A stretch of 64,000 nucleotides of DNA from Pseudotamlana agarivorans (GTDB taxonomy: Bacteria > Bacteroidota > Bacteroidia > Flavobacteriales > Flavobacteriaceae). The DNA is taken from positions 93,988 through 157,987 of the forward strand of contig NZ_LXEI01000014.1 in the NCBI RefSeq assembly GCF_001642835.1, in the 5' to 3' direction. Position numbers and translations under genes: made by a program. This document shows, in pieces, positions 46,663 through 58,300 of the stretch (position 1 is the first letter of the stretch; each line of letters opens with the position of its first letter). The notes under the pieces were generated by a model. That model searched no databases. It saw nothing but the letters and a program-made list of their open reading frames with translations, and was not told the origin of the DNA.

Positions 46663-48204
46663 ATGAGCAGCAAAGACTCTTTTTTTAAATACATAACCGA
46701 GGGCTATACAACAAAAGGCGATTATATACCAATTGGCGCTGCCATGTTAGATGGAGAAACCATTACAGGAGCCCATGTAAAAATTCCTTTAAAGACCTTA
46801 AACCGACATGGTTTAATTGCTGGAGCTACAGGTACCGGGAAAACAAAAACCCTTCAGGTGCTTGCAGAGAATCTAAGCAACAAAGGCATTCCTGTTTTAC
46901 TCATGGATATTAAGGGCGATTTAAGCGGATTGGCACAACCCAGTCCGGGACATGCTAAAATAACCGAACGCCACGAAAAGATAGGTTTACCTTTCGAACC
47001 TAGCGCTTTTCCTGTAGAATTATTAACCCTTTCGGAACAAAACGGCGTACGACTTAGAGCCACCGTTAGCGAATTTGGCCCTGTATTATTATCGCGAATT
47101 TTAGATTTATCGGAAACCCAATCGGGTATCGTTTCTGTTATTTTTCAGTACTGCGACAATAACAAACTTCCCCTTTTAGATTTAAAAGATTTTAAGAAAA
47201 TACTCCAATATGCCACCCAAGAAGGTAAAGATGAGTTTAACGAAGCTTATGGCAGAATTTCGACGTCTTCAACAGGAGCCATCCTAAGAAAAATTGTAGA
47301 ATTGGAACAGCAAGGTGCCGATTTATTTTTTGGAGAAACCTCCTTTGACACCCAAGACTTACTGCGTATTGACGAGAACGACCGTGCCTATATAAACATC
47401 ATTAGGCTAACCGACATTCAGGATCGTCCAAAACTATTTTCAACTTTTATGTTAAGCCTTCTGGCTGAAATTTATTCTACCTTTCCAGAACAGGGTGATA
47501 GTGACCAACCCGAACTTATCATTTTTATTGACGAAGCGCACTTGATTTTTGATGAAGCTTCCAAAGCCTTATTAAATCAAATTGAAAGTATTGTAAAACT
47601 CATCCGTAGTAAAGGGGTTGGCTTGTACTTCGTTACCCAAAACCCAACCGATGTTCCTGAAGATGTTTTAAGTCAGCTTGGCTTAAAAATTCAGCATGCC
47701 CTAAGAGCCTTTACAGCAAAAGACAGAAAAGCCATTAAATTAACAGCCCAAAACTATCCCGATTCTGAATATTATGACACCGAAGAAATCCTCACTTCCC
47801 TCGGCATTGGAGAAGCTTTAGTTTCGGCATTAGATGAAAAAGGACGACCAACACCATTGGCTGCCACGATGATGCGTGCCCCAATGAGTCGTATGGATAT
47901 ATTAACGGATGAAGAATTAAAAGCACTTCAGTCAAACTCTAAGTTGGTAAAAAAATATAATGAAACCATCGATCGTGAGAGTGCTTACGAATTGCTGAAT
48001 GACAAAATAAAACAAGCTGAAGCCGATGAACTCAAAGAAAAAGCACAAAAAGAGCAAGAAGCACTAGAAAAAGCGGCATCAAAAAAACGATCTAGAAGCA
48101 CCCGTTCTCGAAGCACGGCCATGAACCCTATTGTGAAAGTTCTTACGAGCGCTACATTTATTAGAAGTGTTTTTGGAATTTTAACTAAAGTCATGAAAAA
48201 ATAA
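46663..48204 (+). CDS. HerA-like ATPase (DUF853 family)
   Basis: Hexameric FtsK/HerA-class ATPase of unclear role. Seen: 513 residues; Walker A G54-A-T-G-T-G-K-T61; Walker B ELIIFIDEAHLIFD; an Arg/sensor region GVGLYFVTQNPTDVPEDVLSQLG; and a Lys/Glu/Ala-rich helical tail from about 440 with a basic KKRSRSTRSRST patch. Matches the DUF853 or helicase HerA-like group, not archaeal HerA with NurA. No nuclease or defence gene is adjacent, so a housekeeping role is more likely than phage defence. Confidence 0.85.
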   Translation: MSSKDSFFKYITEGYTTKGDYIPIGAAMLDGETITGAHVKIPLKTLNRHGLIAGATGTGKTKTLQVLAENLSNKGIPVLLMDIKGDLSGLAQPSPGHAKITERHEKIGLPFEPSAFPVELLTLSEQNGVRLRATVSEFGPVLLSRILDLSETQSGIVSVIFQYCDNNKLPLLDLKDFKKILQYATQEGKDEFNEAYGRISTSSTGAILRKIVELEQQGADLFFGETSFDTQDLLRIDENDRAYINIIRLTDIQDRPKLFSTFMLSLLAEIYSTFPEQGDSDQPELIIFIDEAHLIFDEASKALLNQIESIVKLIRSKGVGLYFVTQNPTDVPEDVLSQLGLKIQHALRAFTAKDRKAIKLTAQNYPDSEYYDTEEILTSLGIGEALVSALDEKGRPTPLAATMMRAPMSRMDILTDEELKALQSNSKLVKKYNETIDRESAYELLNDKIKQAEADELKEKAQKEQEALEKAASKKRSRSTRSRSTAMNPIVKVLTSATFIRSVFGILTKVMKK

Positions 48205-48248
48205 ACCGATATTTGACCACTGAAAATTACTAACCTTAATTATACCTA

Positions 48249-48806
48249 ATGCGTAAACTTTTATTCGGCGGAATAGCCTTAACATTATTATTATCAAGCT
48301 GTAGCAAAACACAAAACCCTTTTGAGATCTCTAAACAACACATTGGTTTGCTTACAGATTCTACTCAAGTAAAAGACTTAAATAGCGTTTTCCCTAACGA
48401 TTCGATTGTTAAATTTATCGCTGGTGATGAATTTTTGGGTAATATCGACAACATTGAGATCTTTGAAAAAGGTGGAAAAAAACTGCTTAAACTAACACCT
48501 AAATTTGCTTTGGATTCTACTTCAGTAATTTCAAGTGTTCAGGTCATAGATCCTCGTTACAAAACAGACAAAAACATATCTTCAATAAGTACTTTTAAAG
48601 ATATTCATAGCCAATATAAAATTTCAAAAATTAGTAACTTAATTAATTCTGTTTTGATTACTGTTAATGAAATTAATGCTGGTTTTACAATTGACAAAGC
48701 TGAATTACCTTCAAATTTAAGATTTGATATGAATTTAAAATTTGAACCAACACATATTCCAGACAATGCTAAAGTAAAATACTTTTTTCTAAATTGGGAT
48801 AATTAA
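48249..48806 (+). CDS. Lipoprotein of unknown function
   Basis: Not recognised. Seen: 185 residues; lipobox LLSSC with C18; mature part with ISKQHIGLLTDSTQVKDLNSVFPNDSIV and a beta-rich C-terminal half (VLITVNEINAGFTIDKAELP). Lgt (22.4 kb) would modify it. Follows the HerA-like gene after 44 nt and precedes the YitT gene after 10 nt; co-transcription with the latter is likely. Confidence 0.72.
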   Translation: MRKLLFGGIALTLLLSSCSKTQNPFEISKQHIGLLTDSTQVKDLNSVFPNDSIVKFIAGDEFLGNIDNIEIFEKGGKKLLKLTPKFALDSTSVISSVQVIDPRYKTDKNISSISTFKDIHSQYKISKISNLINSVLITVNEINAGFTIDKAELPSNLRFDMNLKFEPTHIPDNAKVKYFFLNWDN

Positions 48807-48816
48807 ACCACTGTAA

Positions 48817-49794
48817 ATGAACCCATTCTTATCTAAACTTATAGTAGACATTGCTCGAAAGAAATTAAAAAAAACGAGCGCTGACAAACCTATTTCTAAA
48901 AGGGATATTGTCCCGTTAGTAAGAATTTTACAAGTTGAATTTACTCATGCAATTAAAGAATATATTTTTATAATTCTTGGTGTATTTTCAGCGGGTTTTG
49001 GGTTAAAAGGTTTTTTACTGCCCAATAAATTTATCGATGGTGGTGCTACAGGTATTTCCCTATTGCTAGAGCACGTAACGTCTCTTCAACTGGGCATACT
49101 CCTGGTTATTGTCAACTTACCATTTATAATTTTGGCAGCCAGAACCATAGGTATGAAGTTTGCCTTAAAAAGCATTATTGCGATTGCCATGTTGGCCTTT
49201 GTGGTTCATTTTGTTGAATACCCCACAGTCACAGAAGACAAACTTTTAATCGCTGTATTTGGTGGTTTCTTCCTTGGTTTAGGTATCGGAATGTCGATGA
49301 GAGGCGGCAGTGTTATTGACGGCACCGAAGTTTTAGCTATTTTCCTCGGACGAAAATTATCCCTTACCATTGGTGATGTTTTATTATTAATTAATATCGT
49401 CATCTTTTCAGTAGGTGCCTATTTACTGTCTATAGAAACCGCGCTGTATGCGATTTTAACTTATATGGCGGCAGCAAAAACGGTAGATTTTGTAGTAGAC
49501 GGGGTTGAAGAATATGTTGGGGTTACTATCATTTCCAATAAGCACGAGGATTTACGCATTATGCTTACCCAGAAACTTCAACGCGCTTGCACCATTTACG
49601 CTGGAAAAGGTGGTTTTGGAAGTTCGGGCGAAAGTTACGACAAAGACATTATCTACACCGTGGTAACCCGTTTAGAATTGGCAAGACTTCAAACTGAAAT
49701 TGATAAAATTGATAGAAACGCTTTTATTATCATGGGTATCGTAAAGGATTTAAAAGGCGGTATGATAAAGAAAAAGCCCATGAAAGACCATTAA
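48817..49794 (+). CDS. YitT family membrane protein
   Basis: Unknown function. Seen: 325 residues; a basic N-terminus; about five membrane segments (roughly 50-200), including the glycine-rich GVFSAGFGLKGFLLPNKFIDGGATGISLL typical of the family; then a cytosolic DUF2179 domain (about 235-320) with CTIYAGKGGFG and YTVVTRLELARLQTEI. Full length for the family. It forms a string with the lipoprotein upstream (10 nt) and the cupin downstream (23 nt). Confidence 0.9.
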   Translation: MNPFLSKLIVDIARKKLKKTSADKPISKRDIVPLVRILQVEFTHAIKEYIFIILGVFSAGFGLKGFLLPNKFIDGGATGISLLLEHVTSLQLGILLVIVNLPFIILAARTIGMKFALKSIIAIAMLAFVVHFVEYPTVTEDKLLIAVFGGFFLGLGIGMSMRGGSVIDGTEVLAIFLGRKLSLTIGDVLLLINIVIFSVGAYLLSIETALYAILTYMAAAKTVDFVVDGVEEYVGVTIISNKHEDLRIMLTQKLQRACTIYAGKGGFGSSGESYDKDIIYTVVTRLELARLQTEIDKIDRNAFIIMGIVKDLKGGMIKKKPMKDH

Positions 49795-49817
49795 AATGGT
49801 TGTTAATAGCATAACAG

Positions 49818-50186
49818 ATGTCTCGAAAAAAATACACGCTTCAAAACATGCCTTTTGTTCTTCCTACAACCGATGGCAAAATTATTAAAGAACATTTTGG
49901 AAAAACTTCCGATGGCAATTCGGATATAAGTATCGCTCATATGGTAGCCCCTGCTGGCTGGAGTGAACCTTTTCAAACACCAGAGTTTGATGAATTCACT
50001 TTTATCATCAAAGGCAAAAAACAATTTATTATTGAAGATGAAACTGTCATCTTAGAAGCCGGACAATCCATTAAAATTGAAAAAAACACCAGAGTGCAAT
50101 ATTCAAATCCCTTTAAAGAAACCTGTGAGTACATCGCTATTTGCACGCCTGCTTTTTCAATGGATTTAGTGCATAGAGAAGATTAA
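49818..50186 (+). CDS. Cupin-domain protein
   Basis: Small single-domain beta barrel; ligand unknown. Seen: 122 residues; cupin motif 1-like stretch PFQTPEFDEFTFIIKGKKQFIIED and motif 2-like ILEAGQSIKIEKNTRVQYSNPF. The usual HxHx(3)E metal-binding set is not evident (no His in motif 1), so metal binding is doubtful. The alpha/beta hydrolase gene begins 3 nt after the stop. Confidence 0.8.
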   Translation: MSRKKYTLQNMPFVLPTTDGKIIKEHFGKTSDGNSDISIAHMVAPAGWSEPFQTPEFDEFTFIIKGKKQFIIEDETVILEAGQSIKIEKNTRVQYSNPFKETCEYIAICTPAFSMDLVHRED

Positions 50187-50189
50187 TAC

Positions 50190-51017
50190 ATGAGTAAAAT
50201 AACGCCTCAACTTATAGGAAAAACGATTAATGCATTAAGTTATTTCCAACCCAAACTTGCAGCAAAATATGCTGTTAAATTATTTTCAACACCACAAAAA
50301 GGTAAAATCACCGAAGATCAACGTGCTTTTTTAAATACAGCCGTTCACGATACGGTAAACTATAAGGACATCCAGATTAAAACCTACCTATGGGGCGGAT
50401 CCAAAGACACGGTCCTACTGGTCCATGGTTGGGAAAGCAATGCCTTCCGATGGCAAGATTTAATCGCATTACTTAAAGCAGAAGATTATAACATCTTGGC
50501 TATAGATGCCCCTGCTCATGGGGACTCTAGTAACAAAATATTTAATGCACCGATGTATTCGGAATGTATTAGTGAAGTTGTTAAAACCTATAAACCCAAT
50601 GTCATTATTGGCCATTCTATAGGGGCAACGGCAAGTATCATAGCCCAAGAAAACCATAATTTACCTTCGGTTGAAAAAAATGTTTTACTAGGAGCGCCGT
50701 CCAATTTAGCCATTTCGGTTAAAAATTACGCCGATTTTATGGGTCTAAATAAAAAAGTTCGAAAGGCTATCGATGCGTACTATTTAAAATACTTTAAGCA
50801 TTTACCTAGTTATTATTGTGCTGAAAACTTTTATAAAAACAACGAAACACAAGGCATCATTATTCACGACAAAAAAGATAAAATTATATCTTATCGTGAA
50901 GCTTTAGATATTAAACGGCACTATAAAAATGCCGAACTTATAAAAACTCAAGGTTTGGGTCATCGACTAAAATCGGACGCTGTATATCAGCACATTTTAG
51001 AGTTTTTAAAGGTTTAA
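50190..51017 (+). CDS. Alpha/beta hydrolase
   Basis: Esterase/lipase-like hydrolase, substrate unknown. Seen: 275 residues; VLLVHGWESNAFRW (oxyanion region), APAHGDSS, the nucleophile elbow GHSIG with S143, an Asp in IIIHDKKDKII and the terminal GLGHRLKS His, so the Ser-Asp-His triad is complete. No signal peptide. Spaced 3 nt from the cupin gene, suggesting co-expression. Confidence 0.9.
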   Translation: MSKITPQLIGKTINALSYFQPKLAAKYAVKLFSTPQKGKITEDQRAFLNTAVHDTVNYKDIQIKTYLWGGSKDTVLLVHGWESNAFRWQDLIALLKAEDYNILAIDAPAHGDSSNKIFNAPMYSECISEVVKTYKPNVIIGHSIGATASIIAQENHNLPSVEKNVLLGAPSNLAISVKNYADFMGLNKKVRKAIDAYYLKYFKHLPSYYCAENFYKNNETQGIIIHDKKDKIISYREALDIKRHYKNAELIKTQGLGHRLKSDAVYQHILEFLKV

Positions 51018-51190
51018 CCCAAAATATGCTTTAGAAAATCTATTACGACCTGAAACCCTGCAAAATCAAGCACTTCGTTGGACTTTACTCATGCACCTTA
51101 GCGATGCTAGGGCCCAATCTCAAAAGCCATGATTTTATTGGGATTTCAACCCTCATTACGATTCCTAATACATAATTTGGGTTTATATTG

Positions 51191-51198
51191 TATTTTTG
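51191..51198 (+). promoter_or_regulatory. Candidate -7 box (TATTTTTG) placed for a leaderless rluF mRNA
   Basis: Exact TAnnTTTG match, with only 4 nt between it and the ATG at 51203. A TTG at 51188 that would extend the frame lies inside or upstream of this box. No -33 element at normal spacing. Confidence 0.45.
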
Positions 51199-51202
51199 TA
51201 CC

Positions 51203-51973
51203 ATGGAAGAACCACAATTAAAGCGCATCAATAAATTTTTAAGTGAAGTGGGGTATTGCTCACGCCGTGAAGCAGACAAACTCATTGAAGCTGGCCGTGT
51301 AACCATTAATGGTGTCATCCCTGAAAAAGGCACAAAAATAGCTCCTATTGATGAAGTGGCTGTAGACGGAAAAAACATTAAAAATACCAAGGAGCGTTTC
51401 GTTTACTTAGCGTTTAACAAACCCGTTGGTATCGTTTGTACCACCGACACTTCAGTTGAAAAAGATAACATTATAGACTTTATCAACTACGGTAAACGTA
51501 TTTTCCCTATTGGAAGATTAGATAAACCCAGTGAAGGCTTAATTCTGTTAACTGATGATGGCGATATCGTCAATAAAATTCTTCGAGCGAGCAATAATCA
51601 CGAGAAAGAATATGTCGTTACAGTCGACAAACCTATTTCTCAAACTTTTGTAGAACGTATGGCTGGAGGTATTCATCTTGCCGATTTAAATAAAACTACT
51701 AAAAAGTGTTATGTTGAAAAACTAAGCACATACAAATTCAAAATTATTCTAACTCAAGGTTTAAACCGTCAGATTCGTCGTATGTGCGACTACCTCAATT
51801 ACGAAGTACAAACCTTAAAGCGTGTTAGAATTATGAATATTAAATTAGACATGCCTATTGGTGAATACCGCGAACTCACAGAAGCTGAATTTAGCGAACT
51901 TAATCAATTGATTAGCGACTCTACAAAAGAGTATTTAGGAGCCAAGACGAAAACATCGAAGCATAAAAAATAA
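51203..51973 (+). CDS. rluF: 23S rRNA pseudouridine(2604) synthase
   Basis: Isomerises U2604 of 23S rRNA. Seen from the ATG at 51203: 256 residues; an S4 RNA-binding domain (RINKFLSEVGYCSRREADKLIEAGRVTING, residues about 6-35); then the RsuA/RluB/E/F catalytic core with D107 in GRLDKPSEGL; QGLNRQIRRMCDYL; and a short Lys-rich tail. The subfamily call (RluF) is by resemblance; RluB or RluE cannot be excluded from motifs alone. A terminator follows. Confidence 0.82.
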   Translation: MEEPQLKRINKFLSEVGYCSRREADKLIEAGRVTINGVIPEKGTKIAPIDEVAVDGKNIKNTKERFVYLAFNKPVGIVCTTDTSVEKDNIIDFINYGKRIFPIGRLDKPSEGLILLTDDGDIVNKILRASNNHEKEYVVTVDKPISQTFVERMAGGIHLADLNKTTKKCYVEKLSTYKFKIILTQGLNRQIRRMCDYLNYEVQTLKRVRIMNIKLDMPIGEYRELTEAEFSELNQLISDSTKEYLGAKTKTSKHKK

Positions 51974-52324
51974 GAAAATAGATTATTTATATATACCAAA
52001 AGCCTTGTAATATCATTTACAGGCTTTTTCTTTTTTATAAGCCTTTACCAAACTAAAAACAAATTTCTAAAAATCAACAGCTTACAAGCCAACATACTTA
52101 ATTAACATATAAATATACCCTCTAAAAACCTTTAGTTACACTTTATAAATCAAAAAGAAGAATGTTTTTTAAACAAGAATCAATTCATTATCAAAATATT
52201 AACCTTACTCACTTATAGCACTCCATAGCCTTTTTTATAAAAAAATTTGTTAAATTTATCCTAACAAAAGACATATAGGTCTGACTTTATTATTTAATCC
52301 CTCAATGCCCTTAAATTATAATAC
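51974..52324 (+). other. Intergenic region before the giant adhesin
   Basis: 351 nt without a gene. It contains the rluF terminator (51998-52037), then a strongly AT-rich stretch that includes a weak -7-like TAAATTTA at 52251-52258 preceded by a T-run. That is the best candidate promoter for the adhesin, giving a leader of about 60 nt. No riboswitch or RNA gene was recognised. Confidence 0.6.
51998..52037 (+). terminator. Intrinsic terminator after rluF
   Basis: AAAGCC...GTAA (from 51999) pairs with TTAC...GGCTTT (52017-52027) with one bulge, followed by TTTTTCTTTTTT. Moderately strong. Confidence 0.8.
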
Positions 52325-55300
52325 ATGCAAAAAAACTACCCTAGCAGAAATTCTAAAAGAGGTACCCATGCCATTAAGTTAACATTTTTAACCTTCCTTT
52401 TAAGCTTAAGCGCCACTTTTACGTACGCACAATCATGTACTCTAAATGCTGGTCTTGACCAAACCATTTGTGCTCAAGATGTCATGCAGTTAAACGGTGA
52501 AACGCCAGACACTTATGTTGACACTCCTGTTTGGACTCAAATATCTGGACCATCGGTAATAATTAGTGACCCCACCATAGACGATCCTATTATTACAGGG
52601 TTTACAGGAGGAAATAGCTATACCTTTGAGCTTTCGGCATTTTGCTTCAATGGGGCTCACCCTAGACAAACGGTCACCATTACCGTTGAACCTGTAACTG
52701 AGGCTGATGCTGGTACAGATATCGCATCATGCCCCGATAGTTCAGGATCCCTCATTATTAGTGGTAACACCCCTGGTTCGGGTGAGGATGGCAACTGGTC
52801 GATTGTAGGAAATAATAGTGCAGGTGTCGTTATAAACCAACCCAACTCACCTACTTCAACCATTACATTGCCTGAAGGCAGTGCTGGAACAACCACAGTA
52901 AGATGGACCATTACAGGTCCTCAATACCAACCTGGAACTTTTTGTGAATCAACTTCTGAAATTTCCATCACCAATTACGGTGGTGTTGAACCGGTAGATG
53001 CTGGTCCAGATCAAACCTTATCAAATTGTTATACAGTAAGTGAAAACACAGACTTAGACGGCTCATTTGCAGGTTCCGATCCTAATATCCAAATAGGAAC
53101 TTGGACTTTTGTAAGTGGCCCTTCAACACCTAATATTGCTGATCCAAATCAAAATGACACCAATGTTAGCGGACTAATAGAAGGTGTTTATGTTTTTAGA
53201 TGGGACGTAAGTGGTACCTGTGTTAATGGAAGTGATACGGTAACCATTACTGTACCGCCAGCAACTCAAGATGTTACTCAAGCTACCGTTGCAAACAGTA
53301 ACCAACATTTTTGCGATCCTAGTGTTACAGAAACGACATTAACAGGATCGAATCCTAATTTTACCAACGAAACTGTTCTATGGGAACTCATACAACCGGC
53401 ACCATCGGCAGCGCCTTATATTGACATTAAAGATCCCAATAGCCCGACAACACTTGTTACTGGATTATTATCTACAGAATCTTATGAATTTAGATATACC
53501 ATTATAAATAACGTAACAGGTTGTGAAACGAATGCCACGGTTAACGTTAGATATAATGCCAGTTCGGTAAGTATCGATGTAAACTCTGGAGACGATATTG
53601 TTGCTGCTTGTGGAGAAACCTCGGTTGATGTCCCTTACACTTCTTCTGGAGGAACGAAAACAGAATACAGTATTATTAGCGGTCCGGCAGATTCTTCTAT
53701 CTCCTTTCCTACATCTTATGAAAACACCACTGGCGCCAACGGTACAGTTACCATAAATAATTTTGATGTACCTGGTGCTTACAAAGTTAATTTTAGACGA
53801 TCAACTTCTGGAAATTTAACACAAAGCTGTAATGTGGCTAATGCCGAAATCACGGTGTTTATTTCAAAACCTGCTTCTGGTTCAAGTGCTGGTTCTAACC
53901 AGGCTTTTATTTGTGGACAAGACAATGGAACTTTAGCAGGAAGTGTTACTCAACCTGGAGAAACCTCATTTTGGTCGCAAGTTTCAGGGCCGGTAATAGC
54001 TAACATCACCGACCCTTATGCGCAAATCACAACCGTTACCGGTATGGCTAACGGTATTTACGTTTTTAGATATACCGTTTCTGGAGGCGTTGGATGTTCT
54101 CCCGATGCGACTTCGGTAACTACGGTTTATGTGTCACCTGCAGACAATGGCATTTCCGATCCTGGCAGCTACCCCGATATTTGTGTAAATACACCTTTGC
54201 AATTGGCAGCTAACGAACCTTTAATTGTATTGGAAGGTACTTGGACTGCTTCCGACCCTAGTATTGTTTTTTCAGATATTCACGATCCTAATGCTATTGC
54301 GACAGGCTTTTCCTCTCCAGATACAGACTATACATTAACATGGACCATAGAAAACAGGTTTACCGATTGTGGTCCTCCTGCTGTGGGCAGTGTCGTCATT
54401 TCAACGAATTCTGAAGAATCGCCTTCAGCGGCTGATGCTGGTAACGACATTTGCCTCACTTCCGGTACGACAAGCATCGCTAGCTTAGATGCTAACACGT
54501 CTAACTTAAATGAAATCGGAACTTGGTCTCAACTATCAGGGCCTTCAACAGTAACCTTTACAGCCCCTAACAATCCGAACACCGAAGTAACTGGTTTAAT
54601 AGACGGACAATATGAATTTCAATGGGAAATTGCCTTCAGACCAATTGCCGCTAGCTCTTGTGCAACAACAACTAACGATACGGTAAATGTCGTTGTTGCT
54701 GATGTTGCAGCTGTAAGTTCTGCTGGTCCAGATCAAAGTTTGTGTTTAGACCGCTCAAGTGTTTCAGTAACGATGAATGCTACCGATCCTGCGCCTTCGG
54801 GAGGTATTGGAACATGGAATTTAGTTTCAGGCTTAGGTGGTTATACTGTGGATGATATTAACAGTCCTACAGCAACCTTTTCAAATTTATTCGAAGGCAC
54901 TTATGTTTTTGAATGGGTAGTATCTTATGGTAATTGTACCACAGCTGCAACGCCAGATCAAGTTCAAATTGAAATTGGGATCGAACCTACGCCAGCCAAT
55001 ATTACGAGTGTCAATCAGCCTTCATGTGGAACCACGGTTTCTATAGAAGCCGATCCTATCATAAATCCAAATACAGAAACAGGAAGTTGGACCGTCATTT
55101 TTGGTCCTAACTCGCCAACTATAGATGACCCTAGCAACAACATTATCAACGTAAGTAATTTAATTACAGGATCCTATGTGTTTCGTTGGACCATATTAGG
55201 CAGCTCATCCTTATGTCCAAATTCCTTCGATGAAGTTACCGTTGATGTATTTGAACAACTGCAACCTATTGCCGATCAAAATCTTTGTGAAGTTTCTAGT

Positions 55301-58300
55301 GTATTTTTAGAAGCCACTACAGGAACTACAGGAACATGGAGCATTGTTTCGGCTACGGAAACAGCGACCTCAACCGCTGTAACAGACCTCAGCCCTTACA
55401 CCCCAACGCAATCTCCAAGCGACAGTAATACGGCTAACGCTTTTGTAGATCCTGGATATACTTATGTTTTTGAATACACAACGAATTACACCGGGGCTGG
55501 AAGTTCCTGTAACACTTCACAACAAACTACGGTAACGGTTTCCAACGGACCAAGTGAAGATGCTGATGCTGGACCAGATCAATCTATTTGTATCACAGAA
55601 ACTCTTGTAACTTTAACTGCTGGGAATACCTCTATTCCTAGTGATGTGACCTCAGAATGGCGAGTACTCTCTCAGCCAGGAGGAGCAAATGCTAGTTTTT
55701 CAGCACCTGACAACAGTTTAAGTACTGATGTTTTAGGATTAACTGTTGCTGGTATTTATGTTTTCGAACTGAATTTCCAAAGTAATTTTTGTACTGATGA
55801 TGCCGATATCGTAAGGGTCACTGTTTATGATGTCCCTGGACCTGTTGAAGCTGGACCAGATCAAGATCTAGCCTGTCAACAAACCACCCAACTTGATGCT
55901 ACAGCTCCAACTGTGGGCATCGGTGAATGGTCGTTTGCAGATCCGAGTCACGATCCTTCCAATGGTGCAGTAGTTATTGACAGTCCGAATAACCCACAAA
56001 CCACCTTATCAAACATACCTGATGATGCTGGAAACGACGGATTAGATGATGTCTACATCCTAACTTGGACTGTTACTTCTGGTCCGCTAACCACTGGTGC
56101 CTGTGCACCACAGTCGGATACGGTAACCCTAACGTATACAGGCACCCCACCTTCACTGGCAGATGCTGGTCTAGACCAAGAGTACTGCGATGTTACACAA
56201 TTTTATTTAAACGCTACGCCATTAACTGTTGGAACCGGGACTTGGGTACAAACTTCAGGAAACCCAACGACCATTACAGCCCCAAATAATCCGAATAGTT
56301 TAGTATTAGGTCTAACTCCAGGGAATTATGAATTCACGTGGACGGCTACCGGCGGCGGATGTTCATCTTCAGACAGTATGGAAGTGCTCATTTATTCCGA
56401 CCCCGGAATAACCGATGCTGGCCCAGATCAAACATTACCAGAATTTTCTAATGTCGTTTTAGCTGCAATAGCTCCAACAGTAGGTACAGGTGTATGGTCA
56501 CAAGTTTCAGGACCATCAAGTGCTAGTTTCATTGATTTAAATGACCCAAATACAGCAGTTTCAGGAACAACGGTAGGCACTTATGTTTTTGAATGGACCA
56601 TTTCAAATGGTACTTGTACGCCAGTTTCCGATCAAGTAATCATTAACATTTTAGCTAATTCCGATTTAGAACTAACCAAAACGGCATCGCCTTCTAGTGT
56701 TAATGTGGGTGATATTGTAACGTTCACGCTGTCTGTTTTTAACGATAATTTCAACACAACCAACTCAGATGCTACAGGTGTTGCTGTTCAAGATGTTTTA
56801 CCTCTAGGCTACAGCTTGGTATCGGGAAGTGTTTCCAATGGTGGAACCTATGATTTAGCTTCGCAAACCATTAGCTGGACCAATCTTAACATCGCAAACG
56901 GTGCCACTTTAAACCTCACTTTTGATGCGACAGTAAATGCATCAGGATCGTATTTAAACACGGCTCAAATCACAGCTAGTGATAATTTTGATAGTGATAG
57001 TACACCTAACAACGATGATGGTGACCAAAGCGAAGATGATGAAGATAATGCACAGATTACCATTCAGTCTGCAGACTTATCACTTGATAAAAGCATATCT
57101 ACCGCTGTAGCCAGTGTGGGTGACAACGTTGTTTTCACATTAACGGTGACTAACTCGGGGCCTGACGAAGCTACTAACGTACAAGTTTTTGAACATATTC
57201 CTTCTGGTTACACCTATCAAAGTGACGATGGGGGAGGAAATTACAACGCTACGTCTGGTATTTGGAATGTAGGTTCAATCCCTTCAGGTGATGATGAAAC
57301 CTTAAACATAACAGTTAGTGTAAACGCGCCTTCAGGAAATACGAATGCATATTTTAATACTTCAGAAATTACTACCAGTGATCAAGCAGACCCTGATAGT
57401 ACACCAAACAACGACGATGGTGACCAAAGTGAAGATGATGAAGATAATGCTGAAATCACACTTGATGTCGCCGACCTTGAACTTACAAAAACCATCGCTC
57501 CAATGTCTGGATCGGTTGGAGACACGGTGACCTTTACCGTTCTAGTTGAAAACCAAGGCACAGGAAATGCTACAGGAGTTGATGTGCAAGATGTTCTACC
57601 TAGTGGTTACAATTTAGTTCCTGGTTCAATTTCTAATTCGGGTGTTTACCTCGTAGGAAATAATGCTATAGAATGGGATGACTTGAGTATTGCAAACGGT
57701 CTTTCGGTAACACTTACCTACCAAGCTGTTGTAAATGATTCTGGAAATTACACCAATATCGCTCAAATTATCGCCAGTGACTTAACCGACCCTGACAGTA
57801 CACCTAATAACAACATTGCTAGTGAAGACGATCAAGACGATGCGACCTTTGTTATTGAAGAAGCCGATTTAGAATTAACAAAAAACATCAGTGCTTCAAG
57901 TAGTGCTACTCCTAATATAGGTGATACTGTTACTTTCGAATTAACGCTTGTTAACAATGGTCCTAACGATGTAAGCAGTGTATCGGTGGAAGACATTATA
58001 CCTGCAGGTTATACGCTTTCCGCAGGAACTATTGATATTGGCGGTACCCTTATTGGCAATACCATTAATTGGAATAATCTTAGCCTTACCAATGGTGCAA
58101 ACTTGATATTATCTTATGATGTTATTGTGAATAGTCCAACAGGTAATGCTAATGACTATACCAACACGGCTCAAATAACCTCAAGCAATCTAGTTGACCC
58201 TGATAGTACGCCAAATAATGATGATGGTGATCAAAGTGAAGATGATGAAACCTCTTTCACCATTACACCACAAACAGCTGATCTATCAATAAATAAAATC

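Noticed and set aside
46663..48204. HerA-like ATPase as part of an antiphage system
   Set aside because: No SIR2, nuclease, NurA, DUF4297 or other defence partner is adjacent; the protein fits the widespread DUF853 housekeeping family.
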